Shown: positions 1 to 8,449 of the stretch, one piece after another | Position numbering within the stretch: the first letter of the stretch is position 1 | Layout of the letters: every line of letters begins with the position of its first letter | NCBI GenBank assembly: GCA_037190845.1 | Contig: JBBCJI010000017.1 | Span: forward strand, 48,156-112,155 | Source of the DNA: JBEBVQ01 sp037190845 | GTDB taxonomy: Bacteria > Bacteroidota > Bacteroidia > Chitinophagales > Chitinophagaceae | Reading direction: 5' to 3' | DNA length: 64,000 bases | Position numbers and translations under genes: made by a program | Notes under the pieces: generated by a model | The model's database searches: none | Seen by the model: only the letters and a program-made list of their open reading frames with translations | Told to the model about the DNA's origin: nothing

Positions 1-936
1 CAACAGGGGGCTTTGCTTGACGATCTGCTCGCACGATACAGAAAGGGTATTGATGCCGCTGATGCAGGAAAAATAAAACAGACATGGAGAGGGTTTGCAA
101 AAAATTATGATTTTGAAACAGACCGGCAGCTTTTTGAAGCAATGATGCCGCTTTTCTTTGAAAAAGGAGGTAGCTGGATTCCTGCGTCTTACCGGCGTAT
201 GTACCGGGAGCATGGAGCCGACTTCAGTAAATGGGCGCGGCATGTATATGCGCAATCCCTGCTGACCTCCGGATCGCAGTTCGAGGTGCTTATTGACCGT
301 GCCAACCCTGCAGACAGCATCAGGATATTGGAAGATCCGGTATGGCAGTTGTATAACGAGATCAATAAAGTACGGACCGGACAGATCAACCCGGTATTAT
401 CAGATTACTATAGCCGGCTGGAAGAGCTGAATGGCCGTTATCTCAAATACAGGATGCAGAAAGACGGTCCCCGGGAATATTATCCTGATGCCAACCTTAC
501 CCTCCGTATTACTTACGGGCAGATCAAAGGGATTGATCCTGAAGGGCCTGCTGAATATGCCTGGCAGACGGATCTGAATCAAACAGTGGCTAAAGATCAG
601 CCGGGATCACATGAATTTAGTGTGCCGGAGAAACTGAAGGAACTGCATGCCCGGAAAGATTATGGTCGTTGGGCGGTGAATGGCACTGTGCCGGTAAATT
701 TTATTGCAGATAATCATACGACGGGCGGAAATTCAGGAAGTCCGGTGCTTAATGCGCGTGGGGAATTGATCGGAACCAATTTTGACCGTATCTGGGAAGG
801 GACGATGAGTGATCTCTATTTTGATCCGAACCTGTGTCGTAACATTTCCGTGGATATCCGTTATACGTTGTTCATTATCGAAAAGTTCGGTAACGCGGGG
901 TGGCTGCTTAAGGAAATGAAGGTCGTGCGGAAATAA
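1..936 (+). CDS. S46 family dipeptidyl-peptidase, DPP11-like (3' part)
   Basis: C-terminal 311 residues of a serine exopeptidase that removes dipeptides from peptide N-termini in the periplasm; the reading frame is open at the left edge, so the start lies outside the window. The trypsin-like nucleophile motif GGNSGSPV is present, with the catalytic Ser codon at 733-735. Eighteen residues later, in FDRIWEG, is an Arg (codon 787-789). In the S46 family this position is Arg in DPP11 (Asp/Glu-specific) and Gly in DPP7 (hydrophobic), so acidic P1 preference is inferred. The C-terminus (VDIRYTLFIIEKF) is typical of the family. It suggests a life on extracellular peptides. Confidence 0.93.
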   Translation, partial: QQGALLDDLLARYRKGIDAADAGKIKQTWRGFAKNYDFETDRQLFEAMMPLFFEKGGSWIPASYRRMYREHGADFSKWARHVYAQSLLTSGSQFEVLIDRANPADSIRILEDPVWQLYNEINKVRTGQINPVLSDYYSRLEELNGRYLKYRMQKDGPREYYPDANLTLRITYGQIKGIDPEGPAEYAWQTDLNQTVAKDQPGSHEFSVPEKLKELHARKDYGRWAVNGTVPVNFIADNHTTGGNSGSPVLNARGELIGTNFDRIWEGTMSDLYFDPNLCRNISVDIRYTLFIIEKFGNAGWLLKEMKVVRK

Positions 937-992
937 GCTGTTGTTCATAGCAGGCCGGCCAGCTATGAACCTGAGTTCGGTAACGCGGGGTG
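884..992. repeat. 19-bp direct repeat spanning the S46 gene end
   Basis: AGTTCGGTAACGCGGGGTG occurs inside the S46 coding sequence at 884-902 and again, exactly, 90 bp later at 974-992, beyond the stop codon. It may be a relic of a tandem duplication or of a repeat insertion that rebuilt the 3' end of the gene. Confidence 0.75.
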
Positions 993-1041
993 TCTGGTCG
1001 TAATACAGGCAATTGCTACCGAATATGATACCAACTGGCTT

Positions 1042-1194
1042 TCCCGGATGTTAGCGTAGCGCATCCGGGAACAGAGATAATGCAGGATTTTCAATCCTGC
1101 ATACAAAAGCGGGTTCACAGAACCCGCTTTTGTATGCAGGCTGGGATGCCCCTTCGGGAACATCCCGCACAGCCATCCTGTTAACAGGATGGCT
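1042..1194. repeat. Multi-hairpin intergenic element, copy 1
   Basis: Five consecutive inverted repeats fill the gap between two convergent genes. H1 1042-1050/1062-1070 (loop TTAGCGTAGCG); H2 1080-1089/1093-1102 (loop TTC); H3 1096-1116/1120-1140, a perfect 21-bp stem with loop ACA; H4 1143-1148/1161-1166, with an inner CCC-TTC-GGG stem; H5 1171-1194, a perfect 24-bp palindrome whose last base is the first base of the M16 stop codon complement. H2 and H3 share bases and cannot form together. H1 to H4 correspond in order to a second copy at 34448-34570. H5 could also terminate the minus-strand M16 operon. Confidence 0.85.
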
Positions 1195-3281
1195 TATTGA
1201 AATTCGCTGTCCGGAATATTCTTATTCACCTCTACCGTTTTTACCCGTGTTTCCAGCATCATGCCCGGCCCTATCGGAATACGGGTAGTATAAGGAATCC
1301 GGTATCCGTTTGAGCCGGGCACCGTGCGATAATCACTGTACTCAACACTTACAGACACAGGTCCCTGCGGGGTTTCGACATTGCTAACCTTTTTTATCAG
1401 AAGGCCCGTAGCCGTTTCGTAATATTCCGTTACGACAGTGCCTTTCCGGTTAACGGCTTCCAGCATATAGGCGTCTGTGCCGTTTACCTGATCTATACCT
1501 TTTACGGTACGTGTTATGCCGTATTTTTCAGGGGAAAGCGGCGCCAGCAGATCGGCAGATTCACGGCTGTCTGCGATATCTTCTTCGTCCATGTCCATTT
1601 TCTGTCCGCCGGCTTCCTGAAAGCCCTTATCGCCATTGAGTACTTTTTTCTGAACGATCATGCCCATTTGACTGACCGTTGCTTTCATCTTTCCCGGCGT
1701 TTTTTTCACTTCTGTGATCCCGATCTTAATCCCCTGTATCTCGCCTTCACTTTCGGTTTTGATGTCGCGGACACTGCGTAATGCCTTTTCGCCCCCAATC
1801 GCATCTGCATATTGCTTCAGGATGTCGTTTGCTGTTATCCCTTCTGGTAATACAGCAGCAGTGGTTATCTTGATCGGGTGACCATAATGGTCGTAAAAGC
1901 TGAGCTTACTATTGGCGTCGAAAATAGTAAGCTTTTCCGCAACTTCGTGCCGGTTGCCCACTACAATGATATTGGCTTTGTCCGGGTTGATGTACTGTTG
2001 CGCGGCCTGTTGCACGTCTGCCGCCGTCACTGCCGCCAGATTTTTCAGGTAGTTCCGGTAATAATCTTTCGGCATGTTGTACCGTTCAATGTTGATGGCA
2101 TACTGTGCCATCCGTCCGGGATCCTGGAGCCCGATGGCAAAGCCGCCGCTCATATAGGCAATGGTATTCTGCACGATTTCTTCGGATACCTGTTCCTGCC
2201 TCATGCGGTTCATTTCTGCCAGGATCTCTCGGATCGCGCTGTCTGTTACGCTATTCCTGCAATTGGCAAAGGCGGTAAAAGAGCCTGCCAGTTCATCGGC
2301 TTCCAGATCGCTGTAGGACCCGTAAGTCCATCCATGCTGCTCGCGCAGGTTAAGGAACAGGCGCCCCTGCGATCCACCGCCCAGTATGGTATTGGCTACA
2401 CGGGCTTTGATAACATCGTCGCTGCCAGGTTTCAGATATATAGGATAAGAAATATTGATCACGCTCTGTACTGCCGCATCGCGCGGCACAAAAGCAACTT
2501 GCGTATGAGAGGGCGTTGCAGGTGTGCTGTAGCGGGCTGCCGGTACATCTGCCTTTTGCCAGGAGCCAAAGTATTGTTCCGCCAGCTTGCGGGCTTCGGT
2601 AACCGTGATGTCGCCGACAATAGCCAGATACGCTACATTCGGACGGAAATACGTCTGATAATAGTTACGGCATTGCTCGAGTGTGATCTTATTAATGGTT
2701 TCTTCCGTCGCAATCGTACCATAGGGATGTTGTTTCCCGAAGTTGATAGCGGCAGTTGCATTTTTTAGCATGGTTTCGGGTTCATTTCTGCCTATTTCAA
2801 GTGCAGATAATGACCTCTTTTTGATTTTATCCAATTCTTCCTGTTTGAAGTCGGCATTCATCGCAACATCACTGAGCAGAGATAATAATGCGGCCTGATG
2901 TTTTTTCAGGCTGCTGCCGTATAAACCCTCGTCGGATGCATAAATACGAGCGCCGATAAAATCAATTTCTTCATTCAGTTTTTCCTTACTGCGGGTACGG
3001 GTTCCGCTCACCAGCAATTCGCTCATCATGTCGCGGTAGCCTGCCATGTCTCCTTCCAGTGCAGGTTTTATATCCAGTTGAATAGAATAGGAAACTACCG
3101 GTAATTTGTGGTTTTCTACGACAAATACCTTCAGGCCGTTTGGTAATGTGAATGTTGCGGGATCACCCAGCCGTACTTCCGGGGCGGGACCGGGTTGAGG
3201 GCGGACGCTGCGGTCGAGCGTCTGGGCAACGGCGCTGATCGCCCATGTAATGACCAGTATGGATAATGTGATCTTTTTCAT
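1194..3281 (-). CDS. M16 peptidase homologue, catalytically dead subunit
   Basis: Secreted pitrilysin-family protein of 695 aa with a signal peptide (about 1-20, ending AVAQ). Residues about 45-390 form the two M16 domains, but the zinc motif HxxEH is absent: the aligned segment reads GYRDMMSELL (81-90). The substrate-binding Arg/Tyr region (LREQHGWTYGSYS) is retained. This matches the non-catalytic partner of heterodimeric M16 peptidases, and the active partner lies immediately upstream in the same operon (94-bp gap). Residues about 480-695 are an extra beta-rich domain resembling lipoprotein-sorting-type outer-membrane domains (LolA-like, inferred from pattern only). Confidence 0.92.
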   Translation of the reverse strand: MKKITLSILVITWAISAVAQTLDRSVRPQPGPAPEVRLGDPATFTLPNGLKVFVVENHKLPVVSYSIQLDIKPALEGDMAGYRDMMSELLVSGTRTRSKEKLNEEIDFIGARIYASDEGLYGSSLKKHQAALLSLLSDVAMNADFKQEELDKIKKRSLSALEIGRNEPETMLKNATAAINFGKQHPYGTIATEETINKITLEQCRNYYQTYFRPNVAYLAIVGDITVTEARKLAEQYFGSWQKADVPAARYSTPATPSHTQVAFVPRDAAVQSVINISYPIYLKPGSDDVIKARVANTILGGGSQGRLFLNLREQHGWTYGSYSDLEADELAGSFTAFANCRNSVTDSAIREILAEMNRMRQEQVSEEIVQNTIAYMSGGFAIGLQDPGRMAQYAINIERYNMPKDYYRNYLKNLAAVTAADVQQAAQQYINPDKANIIVVGNRHEVAEKLTIFDANSKLSFYDHYGHPIKITTAAVLPEGITANDILKQYADAIGGEKALRSVRDIKTESEGEIQGIKIGITEVKKTPGKMKATVSQMGMIVQKKVLNGDKGFQEAGGQKMDMDEEDIADSRESADLLAPLSPEKYGITRTVKGIDQVNGTDAYMLEAVNRKGTVVTEYYETATGLLIKKVSNVETPQGPVSVSVEYSDYRTVPGSNGYRIPYTTRIPIGPGMMLETRVKTVEVNKNIPDSEFQ

Positions 3282-3375
3282 TTTGTTCCTGTTTTTTGCT
3301 GAAGCCTGGCTATGGTTGCCGGGATTTCATGTATAATGTCAGATGCCGGGTGTGGTTTGTGTTATGCCGGGAAGA

Positions 3376-4704
3376 TCAGGGCTTACTTTCTTCCGTTTTA
3401 GGTAGATAATGAACAACGAGCCTGTTTTCGGCTGTGAGATACGTCCGGGCTACCCGTTGCAGATCTTTCTTTTTTATTTTGGTATAGCGGTTCAGTTCTG
3501 TGTTGATCAGCCCGGCGTTCCCCATAAAAGTGTGATAAGTAGCGAGGTTGGTTACAACACCAAGTACCTGACGATTCTGGTTGACAAAGTCATTCTCGGC
3601 CTGGTTGATCAGTTTTTTGAACTCCCGGTCGCTTACAGGTTCATTTTTTACCTTTTCTATTTCTGCAAACAAGGATCGCTCCAGCGAATCAGGCGAAACA
3701 CCTGCATTGGCAATACCAAGTATCATTACTACCCCCGGGTGCTCGTTCGGTACGGTAAATGCTCCGGTCTCCAGCGCTATCTGCTGCTGGTCTGCCAATG
3801 CCGTACGCAAACGGGAGCTGTTGCCCTGTGCCAGCAGTTGTGTGAGTAGTTGCATTGCATAATAATCGTCTGTGCCTGCTTCAGGAGCGTGGTAAGATAC
3901 AATCACGGCAGGAAGCTGAATGTTGTCGTGGAAGGTAACACGTTTTTCTGCAGTCTGTTGTGGTTCACGAACCGTGGGTCTGGGAATCGGTTTGGTGCCT
4001 TTCGGAATGTCGCCGAAATATTTGGTGATCAGCTCTCTGGTTTTACTGATATCTATATCCCCGCCGATAACCAGTACTGCATTTTCAGGAACATAAAATG
4101 TTTTGTAAAAGTCCATAAACTCACCCAGGGTCGCCTGGTCTATGTACTGTTCTTTCCCGATGGGTGTCCAGCGGTAAGGGTGAACGGTGAAATGATTTTC
4201 ATACACAACATTCATCATCTGTCCGTAAGGAGTATTGTCGTAGCGTTGCTTTTTTTCTTCTTTTACTACTTTTCGTTGTGTTTCAACGCCTATGGTGTCA
4301 ATTTTGGCATGAAACATCCGTTCGGATTCCATCCACAGCCCCAGTTCGAGCTGATTGGAAGGTAATATCTGGTAATAAAACGTCCGGTCCTGTGACGTAT
4401 TGGCATTGAGCTGTCCGCCATTTGCCTGTACGAGCTTCATATATTCGCCGCGGCCGATATTTTCACTGCCTTCAAAGAGCAGGTGTTCGAAAAAGTGAGC
4501 AAAACCGGTGCGTTCCGGATCTTCATCTTTTGAACCTACATGATACATGATCGATACGGTCACAGTGGGTGTAGACCGGTCCTCATGCAGGATTACATGC
4601 AACCCGTTAGGCAATGTGTATTCTGTAAATTTGATTTTACCCATTACAGTACTGCTTATGAGAAAAAATCCCGGCAGCAGGGCACAAAAAACGCGTCGCA
4701 TCAT
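3376..4704 (-). CDS. M16 family zinc metallopeptidase, active subunit
   Basis: 442-aa insulinase/pitrilysin-type peptidase with an N-terminal signal segment (about 1-22). The inverted zinc motif HFFEH is at 70-74 and the third ligand is probably Glu149 or Glu150 (VVKEEKKQR). The M16_C domain follows at about 190-370. It is the first gene of a two-gene operon with the inactive homologue 1194-3281, so the pair probably forms one chamber that degrades peptides in the periplasm. A -7 box lies 21 nt upstream of the start. Confidence 0.95.
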   Translation of the reverse strand: MMRRVFCALLPGFFLISSTVMGKIKFTEYTLPNGLHVILHEDRSTPTVTVSIMYHVGSKDEDPERTGFAHFFEHLLFEGSENIGRGEYMKLVQANGGQLNANTSQDRTFYYQILPSNQLELGLWMESERMFHAKIDTIGVETQRKVVKEEKKQRYDNTPYGQMMNVVYENHFTVHPYRWTPIGKEQYIDQATLGEFMDFYKTFYVPENAVLVIGGDIDISKTRELITKYFGDIPKGTKPIPRPTVREPQQTAEKRVTFHDNIQLPAVIVSYHAPEAGTDDYYAMQLLTQLLAQGNSSRLRTALADQQQIALETGAFTVPNEHPGVVMILGIANAGVSPDSLERSLFAEIEKVKNEPVSDREFKKLINQAENDFVNQNRQVLGVVTNLATYHTFMGNAGLINTELNRYTKIKKKDLQRVARTYLTAENRLVVHYLPKTEESKP

Positions 4705-4725
4705 AAAATTGAATCTGTTTTGTTA

Positions 4726-4733
4726 CAAAAATA
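4726..4733 (-). promoter_or_regulatory. Bacteroidota -7 box for the M16 operon
   Basis: On the minus strand the sequence reads TATTTTTG, matching TAnnTTTG, 21 nt before the ATG at 4704. No clear -33 TTTG was seen. Confidence 0.5.
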
Positions 4734-4797
4734 GTTTTTGCGTTGAGATAAACCGGTTTATGAGTGGATTTCACCCGAAAATTCACCTTTGTGTATA

Positions 4798-4884
4798 ATT
4801 AGTCAATTAGGCTAATATGCTGATCCGCTAATGTCTGTTGCGGGGAATCATTAGCTAATCGGCTCATTATCACATTAGCTAATT
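4798..4884. repeat. GCTAAT-word intergenic repeat (family D)
   Basis: AT-rich stretch built from words such as TTAGCTAATCGGCT and its complement, related to 11899-11938. It runs into the end of lysS: the lysS TAG stop is read from the GCTAAT word. Confidence 0.6.
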
Positions 4885-6405
4885 TAAGCCATCGTTTTTC
4901 TCCGGGCGCATCTGGGGGAAGAGTAGTACATCCTGAATTGAATGTTGTCCGGTCAGCAGCATGGCCAGGCGTTCGATCCCGATGCCGATGCCCGCAGTGG
5001 GCGGCATCCCGTATTCCAAAGCACGGAGGAAATCGTGGTCGATAAACATAGCCTCATCGTCTCCGCGCTCCAATAACGCTGCCTGAGCCTCAAACCGTTC
5101 CCGCTGATCTATCGGGTCGTTCAACTCACTGTATGCATTGGCGATTTCTTTCCCGTTGATCATCAGCTCGAAACGTTCTACCAGTCCGGGTTTGTCCCGG
5201 TGCTTTTTGGTGAGCGGACTCATCTCTACAGGGTAATCAATGATGAAGGTGGGCTGGATATAATGAGATTCGCATTTTTCGCCGAATATGGTATCTATAA
5301 GTTTGGCCTTACCCATGGTGTTGTCCGTTTCCAGATGCAATTGGCGGCAGACATTACGCAACTCATCTTCTTCCATACCGCTGATGTCTATGCCGGTATG
5401 TTCCCTGATAGCATCATAGATGGATACACGGGCAAATGGCGCTTTGAAGTTGATCAGGTTGCCGTCGATGGTTGTTTCAGTGCTGCCATTCGTGGCGATG
5501 GCCGTTTGCTCCAGCATCTGTTCCGTAATCTCCATCATCCAGAGATAATCTTTATAGGCGGTGTAAAATTCCAGTATGGTAAACTCCGGATTATGGGTAC
5601 GGTCCATACCTTCATTCCGGAAGTTGCGGCTGAATTCATATACCCAGTCAAAACCGCCTACCAGCAGGCGTTTCAGGTAGAGCTCATTGGCTATGCGCAT
5701 ATACAACGGGATGTCCAGCGCATTGTGGTGCGTGATAAAGGGACGTGCGATCGCGCCGCCGGGAATGCTTTGCAGCACAGGGGTATCTACTTCCAGCGCT
5801 CCGCGTTCGTTGAGGAAAGAACGGATTGCATTCTTCATTTTGGTGATCTTCACAAATGTGTCGCGTACACCGGGGTTTACGATCAGGTCAGCATAACGCT
5901 GGCGATAACGGAATTCGGGATCACCCACAGCGTCAAATACTTCCCCGTCTTTTTCCTTTACAACGGGAAGTGGCCGGAGGGCTTTGCTCAGCAGGGTAAA
6001 AGAGGTGACGTGCACGGAAGTCTCGCCTGTTTTGGTTGTGAAGACATACCCCCGCACACCAATAATATCACCCAGGTCAATCAGCTTTTTCCATACGGTG
6101 TTAAACAGCGTTTTGTCTTCGTCCGGGCAGAGGTCGTCCCGTTTGAGGTAAAGCTGTATTCGTCCGCTGCTGTCCTGCAATACGGCGAAATTGGCCTTGC
6201 CCATGTCGCGCACCATCATAATGCGCCCGGCAAGGGAAACGGATTGATAACTGTCTGCCGTCGCTTCGCTGAAGCCGGATTTGATGCCGGCGGCCATGTG
6301 CGTTACTTCATACAAGGGGGCAGGATAGGGATCTATACCCAGTGTCTGCAGCTCTTTCAGTTTTTCTCTGCGTATTACTTCCTGTTCGCTGAGTGTTGTT
6401 TGCAT
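4879..6405 (-). CDS. lysS: Lysyl-tRNA synthetase, class II
   Basis: Charges tRNA-Lys with lysine. 508 aa, the normal length. An OB-fold anticodon-binding domain (about 55-145) precedes the class II catalytic domain. Motif 2 is visible as FRNEGMDRTHNPEF (262-274) and motif 3 as GIGIGIERLAMLL near the C-terminus. Monocistronic by context, with its own -7 box 56 nt upstream. The last codon and stop run into a family D repeat. Confidence 0.98.
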   Translation of the reverse strand: MQTTLSEQEVIRREKLKELQTLGIDPYPAPLYEVTHMAAGIKSGFSEATADSYQSVSLAGRIMMVRDMGKANFAVLQDSSGRIQLYLKRDDLCPDEDKTLFNTVWKKLIDLGDIIGVRGYVFTTKTGETSVHVTSFTLLSKALRPLPVVKEKDGEVFDAVGDPEFRYRQRYADLIVNPGVRDTFVKITKMKNAIRSFLNERGALEVDTPVLQSIPGGAIARPFITHHNALDIPLYMRIANELYLKRLLVGGFDWVYEFSRNFRNEGMDRTHNPEFTILEFYTAYKDYLWMMEITEQMLEQTAIATNGSTETTIDGNLINFKAPFARVSIYDAIREHTGIDISGMEEDELRNVCRQLHLETDNTMGKAKLIDTIFGEKCESHYIQPTFIIDYPVEMSPLTKKHRDKPGLVERFELMINGKEIANAYSELNDPIDQRERFEAQAALLERGDDEAMFIDHDFLRALEYGMPPTAGIGIGIERLAMLLTGQHSIQDVLLFPQMRPEKNDGLN

Positions 6406-6461
6406 AATTCTGATGCCGGGTGATACCGGTTTATACGATGTTATATAAATAAAATAAACTG

Positions 6462-6469
6462 CAAAAGTA
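6462..6469 (-). promoter_or_regulatory. -7 box for lysS
   Basis: TACTTTTG on the minus strand, 56 nt before the lysS ATG; matches TAnnTTTG. The -33 element is not clear. Confidence 0.5.
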
Positions 6470-6522
6470 AGCAGAGGAAATGTAATAGGGAATATTGTTT
6501 TATGAAATATGCCGGAAGCAGA

Positions 6523-7587
6523 TCACATTGCCGTCTGAAGCGTTGGTGTAACTGGAATTTTCCGGACCCTGCTTTTGAGAAAGGCGATCACTTCTTCATC
6601 GGACTGGAACCGGTCTCCGATATTCACGAAGTGGCGTGCCAGCAGATCGTATCGCTTGCCCATCAGCCAGATGAAGACGTGCAGGAAGTGAATGCCGTCG
6701 AAGACGATCGCGTTGTTTTTGATATACTGATCAATTGTCTTCCGGAAGAATAGCGGATGTTCTGTCCAGTGCATGGTCTGCTTCTGGTGGTGGGAGATAT
6801 GGTAGCCGTCGTTCCAGCATTTATGATTGTACTTGGTATTGATGCAGGTGATGCTGTTCCTGAACGGGTTGCCCGGATCGGCAGGGTCGATAAAGGAGTG
6901 CTGCGCCCAGTTGCCCATCATGGCGATCAGCCGGTAGAGGAAGAATGGGATGATGAATACCACCAGCGTAGCCGGCCAGTTGATAAAGCACATGCCTACA
7001 CAAAACAGGATAAAGAGCAACTCGCCGCGTACGGAACGATAAAGCAGACGCTTCCTTTTTTTGCGGAAGAAATAAGCGCATAAATGATAAATGCCTGCAA
7101 AGAGGAATACAACGAAGTAATGGAAGAATCCTCTCAGAGAATCACGCTGATAAGGCATTGTGGTGCTTTCATCGTCTTCCAGGTTGTTTTCCGCATGGTG
7201 CATGCCGATGTGGTGGGTATAGTAGGTTTCGGGAGAATGCCCGAACAGTGGCGCGATCACCCAGGGCAGGTAATGATTCATGAAATCATATTCCTTCTTA
7301 AAGAATGTCCGGTGGCTGGTGCAGTGGAGCATCAGTCCGAAAGGTCCTTTAAAAGCAAAATTATTCAGATATTGATACCCGATGGCCGCCGCCGCCCATG
7401 CCCAGCCTGTGACAAACGGCATATATAGCAGGATGGCAAGCGGTATCAGCGTCAGACTGATCTGCAGCGTAAGGTAAGCAAACGGAAGGTCCCGCTCATC
7501 CCGGATAAACCGTAGAAAAAAGCGATCGGTGGCATTGTGGGGTGATGATTGAAAGACAGGATCTGTAACCGGCCCTAAAGGTTTCAT
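6523..7587 (-). CDS. Fatty acid desaturase family protein
   Basis: 354-aa membrane-bound di-iron oxygenase family member, expected to insert a double bond into or hydroxylate acyl chains or related lipids. Histidine boxes are HCTSH (88-92), HHIGMHH (125-131) and HISHH (263-267). Hydrophobic segments lie near 38-75, 155-175 and 190-225. The substrate cannot be told from sequence; the family includes acyl-lipid desaturases and carotenoid-type hydroxylases. It stands alone between lysS and trxA, transcribed in the same direction but separated by gaps of 117 and 306 bp. Confidence 0.88.
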   Translation of the reverse strand: MKPLGPVTDPVFQSSPHNATDRFFLRFIRDERDLPFAYLTLQISLTLIPLAILLYMPFVTGWAWAAAAIGYQYLNNFAFKGPFGLMLHCTSHRTFFKKEYDFMNHYLPWVIAPLFGHSPETYYTHHIGMHHAENNLEDDESTTMPYQRDSLRGFFHYFVVFLFAGIYHLCAYFFRKKRKRLLYRSVRGELLFILFCVGMCFINWPATLVVFIIPFFLYRLIAMMGNWAQHSFIDPADPGNPFRNSITCINTKYNHKCWNDGYHISHHQKQTMHWTEHPLFFRKTIDQYIKNNAIVFDGIHFLHVFIWLMGKRYDLLARHFVNIGDRFQSDEEVIAFLKSRVRKIPVTPTLQTAM

Positions 7588-7893
7588 GAGATTACTTATC
7601 GTTTATACCCGGTGAAAAGTACGATAATAAATCCGATTGAAAAATAAAAACATTCAGACTATTGAAGGATTATGATCTATATTTTTTAATGTGGCAAATG
7701 TGTTGAATGATGTAGTGGATATATTCGTCATATTCAACACGCATGTCTGCTTAAAGCTTGAATATTGAACAGGTGATCAGGGTTAATAAAAAAATAAGAC
7801 CGGTATAATAAACCGGTCTTAATGAGCATGAGTATGGATTTACGCCCCCCTTTGCAGTAATCCAAAACTCATGATCGGGACAGCAGCACAGGT
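7588..7893. other. Gap between trxA and the desaturase
   Basis: 306 bp without a credible ORF. It holds the trxA terminator (7796-7820), an imperfect family C repeat (7690-7744, arms TGTTGAAT and ATTCAACA at 7701-7708 and 7732-7739), and a near-consensus minus-strand -7 box TACTTTTC close to the desaturase start. Confidence 0.6.
7796..7820 (-). terminator. Intrinsic terminator of trxA
   Basis: Stem AAGACCGG/CCGGTCTT (7796-7803 with 7813-7820), followed on the minus strand by a T-rich run. It lies 74 bp after the trxA stop. Confidence 0.8.
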
Positions 7894-8211
7894 TTAGATA
7901 TGCTGCTGTATTTTCTTCTCGAAAGCAGATTTGGGGGCAAGTCCTACCTGCTTGTCTACTACCTGTCCGTTTTTCAGAAACAGTACGCAGGGGATATTGG
8001 TAATGCCATAATTCACGCTTACATTCGGATTTTCATCTACGTTGATTTTTCCTACGTTGATTTTTCCTTCATATTCTTTTGACAAAGCATCAATTGTCGG
8101 GCCAAGTGCCAGGCAAGGGCCACACCAGGGGGCCCAGAAATCAACCACGGTAAGTTTGTCGGAATTAATCACTTCTGTTTCGAAATTTGCATCAGTGAAA
8201 ACGGCTGCCAT
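7894..8211 (-). CDS. trxA: Thioredoxin
   Basis: Cytoplasmic protein-disulfide reductase of 105 aa. The redox motif WCGPC is at 29-33 (Cys30, Cys33), and the cis-Pro is in NIPCVLF. There is no signal peptide. It is monocistronic, with a well-formed promoter (8243-8275) and a terminator (7796-7820) on either side. Confidence 0.97.
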   Translation of the reverse strand: MAAVFTDANFETEVINSDKLTVVDFWAPWCGPCLALGPTIDALSKEYEGKINVGKINVDENPNVSVNYGITNIPCVLFLKNGQVVDKQVGLAPKSAFEKKIQQHI

Positions 8212-8242
8212 TTTATACAGTTTATTTGGTTATACTAAGAAT

Positions 8243-8275
8243 CAAAGGTAACATCATTTATTCGTTTGTAGCAAA
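8243..8275 (-). promoter_or_regulatory. Promoter of trxA
   Basis: Minus strand: -33 TTTG (8272-8275), a 21-nt spacer, then -7 TACCTTTG (8243-8250), 31 nt before the ATG. This fits the Bacteroidota TTTG-N(17-23)-TAnnTTTG consensus. Confidence 0.75.
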
Positions 8276-8350
8276 TAAAGGATACTTATGACGTCATAAA
8301 AAATGAACGCCTGTTCTAAATTTTAGGGTTTCGTTATGTTTTACACATTA

Positions 8351-8396
8351 ATGACACCCGTAGAGACGCAATGCATTGCGTCTCTACGGGTGTCAT
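8351..8396. repeat. 46-bp perfect palindrome
   Basis: The arms 8351-8373 and 8374-8396 are exact reverse complements with no loop; the centre is AATGCATT inside GACGCAATGCATTGCGTC. It lies between the divergent trxA and miaB promoters, so it is not placed as a terminator. From memory, similar GTAGAGACGCAATGCATTG palindromes recur in other bacterial genomes. Confidence 0.9.
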
Positions 8397-8418
8397 CCGA
8401 AAACCATCCATAATTACA

Positions 8419-8426
8419 TACCTTTG
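8419..8426 (+). promoter_or_regulatory. -7 box for miaB
   Basis: TACCTTTG, 23 nt before the miaB ATG. The expected -33 region falls at the right edge of the 46-bp palindrome and shows no TTTG. Confidence 0.6.
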
Positions 8427-8449
8427 TTTGTTTATCTTTACCTGTAATT

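Noticed and set aside
1042..1070. The GTTAGCG...GCGCA hairpin as an integron attC site
   Set aside because: No integron integrase, no cassette structure, and the core does not fit the GTTRRRY/RYYYAAC pattern on both sides.
5200..6423. A 407-codon open frame on the + strand opposite lysS (and similar long antisense frames, e.g. 1878-2768 opposite an M16 gene)
   Set aside because: The opposite strand encodes clear, full-length conserved proteins; the antisense frames show no domain, signal peptide or plausible composition.
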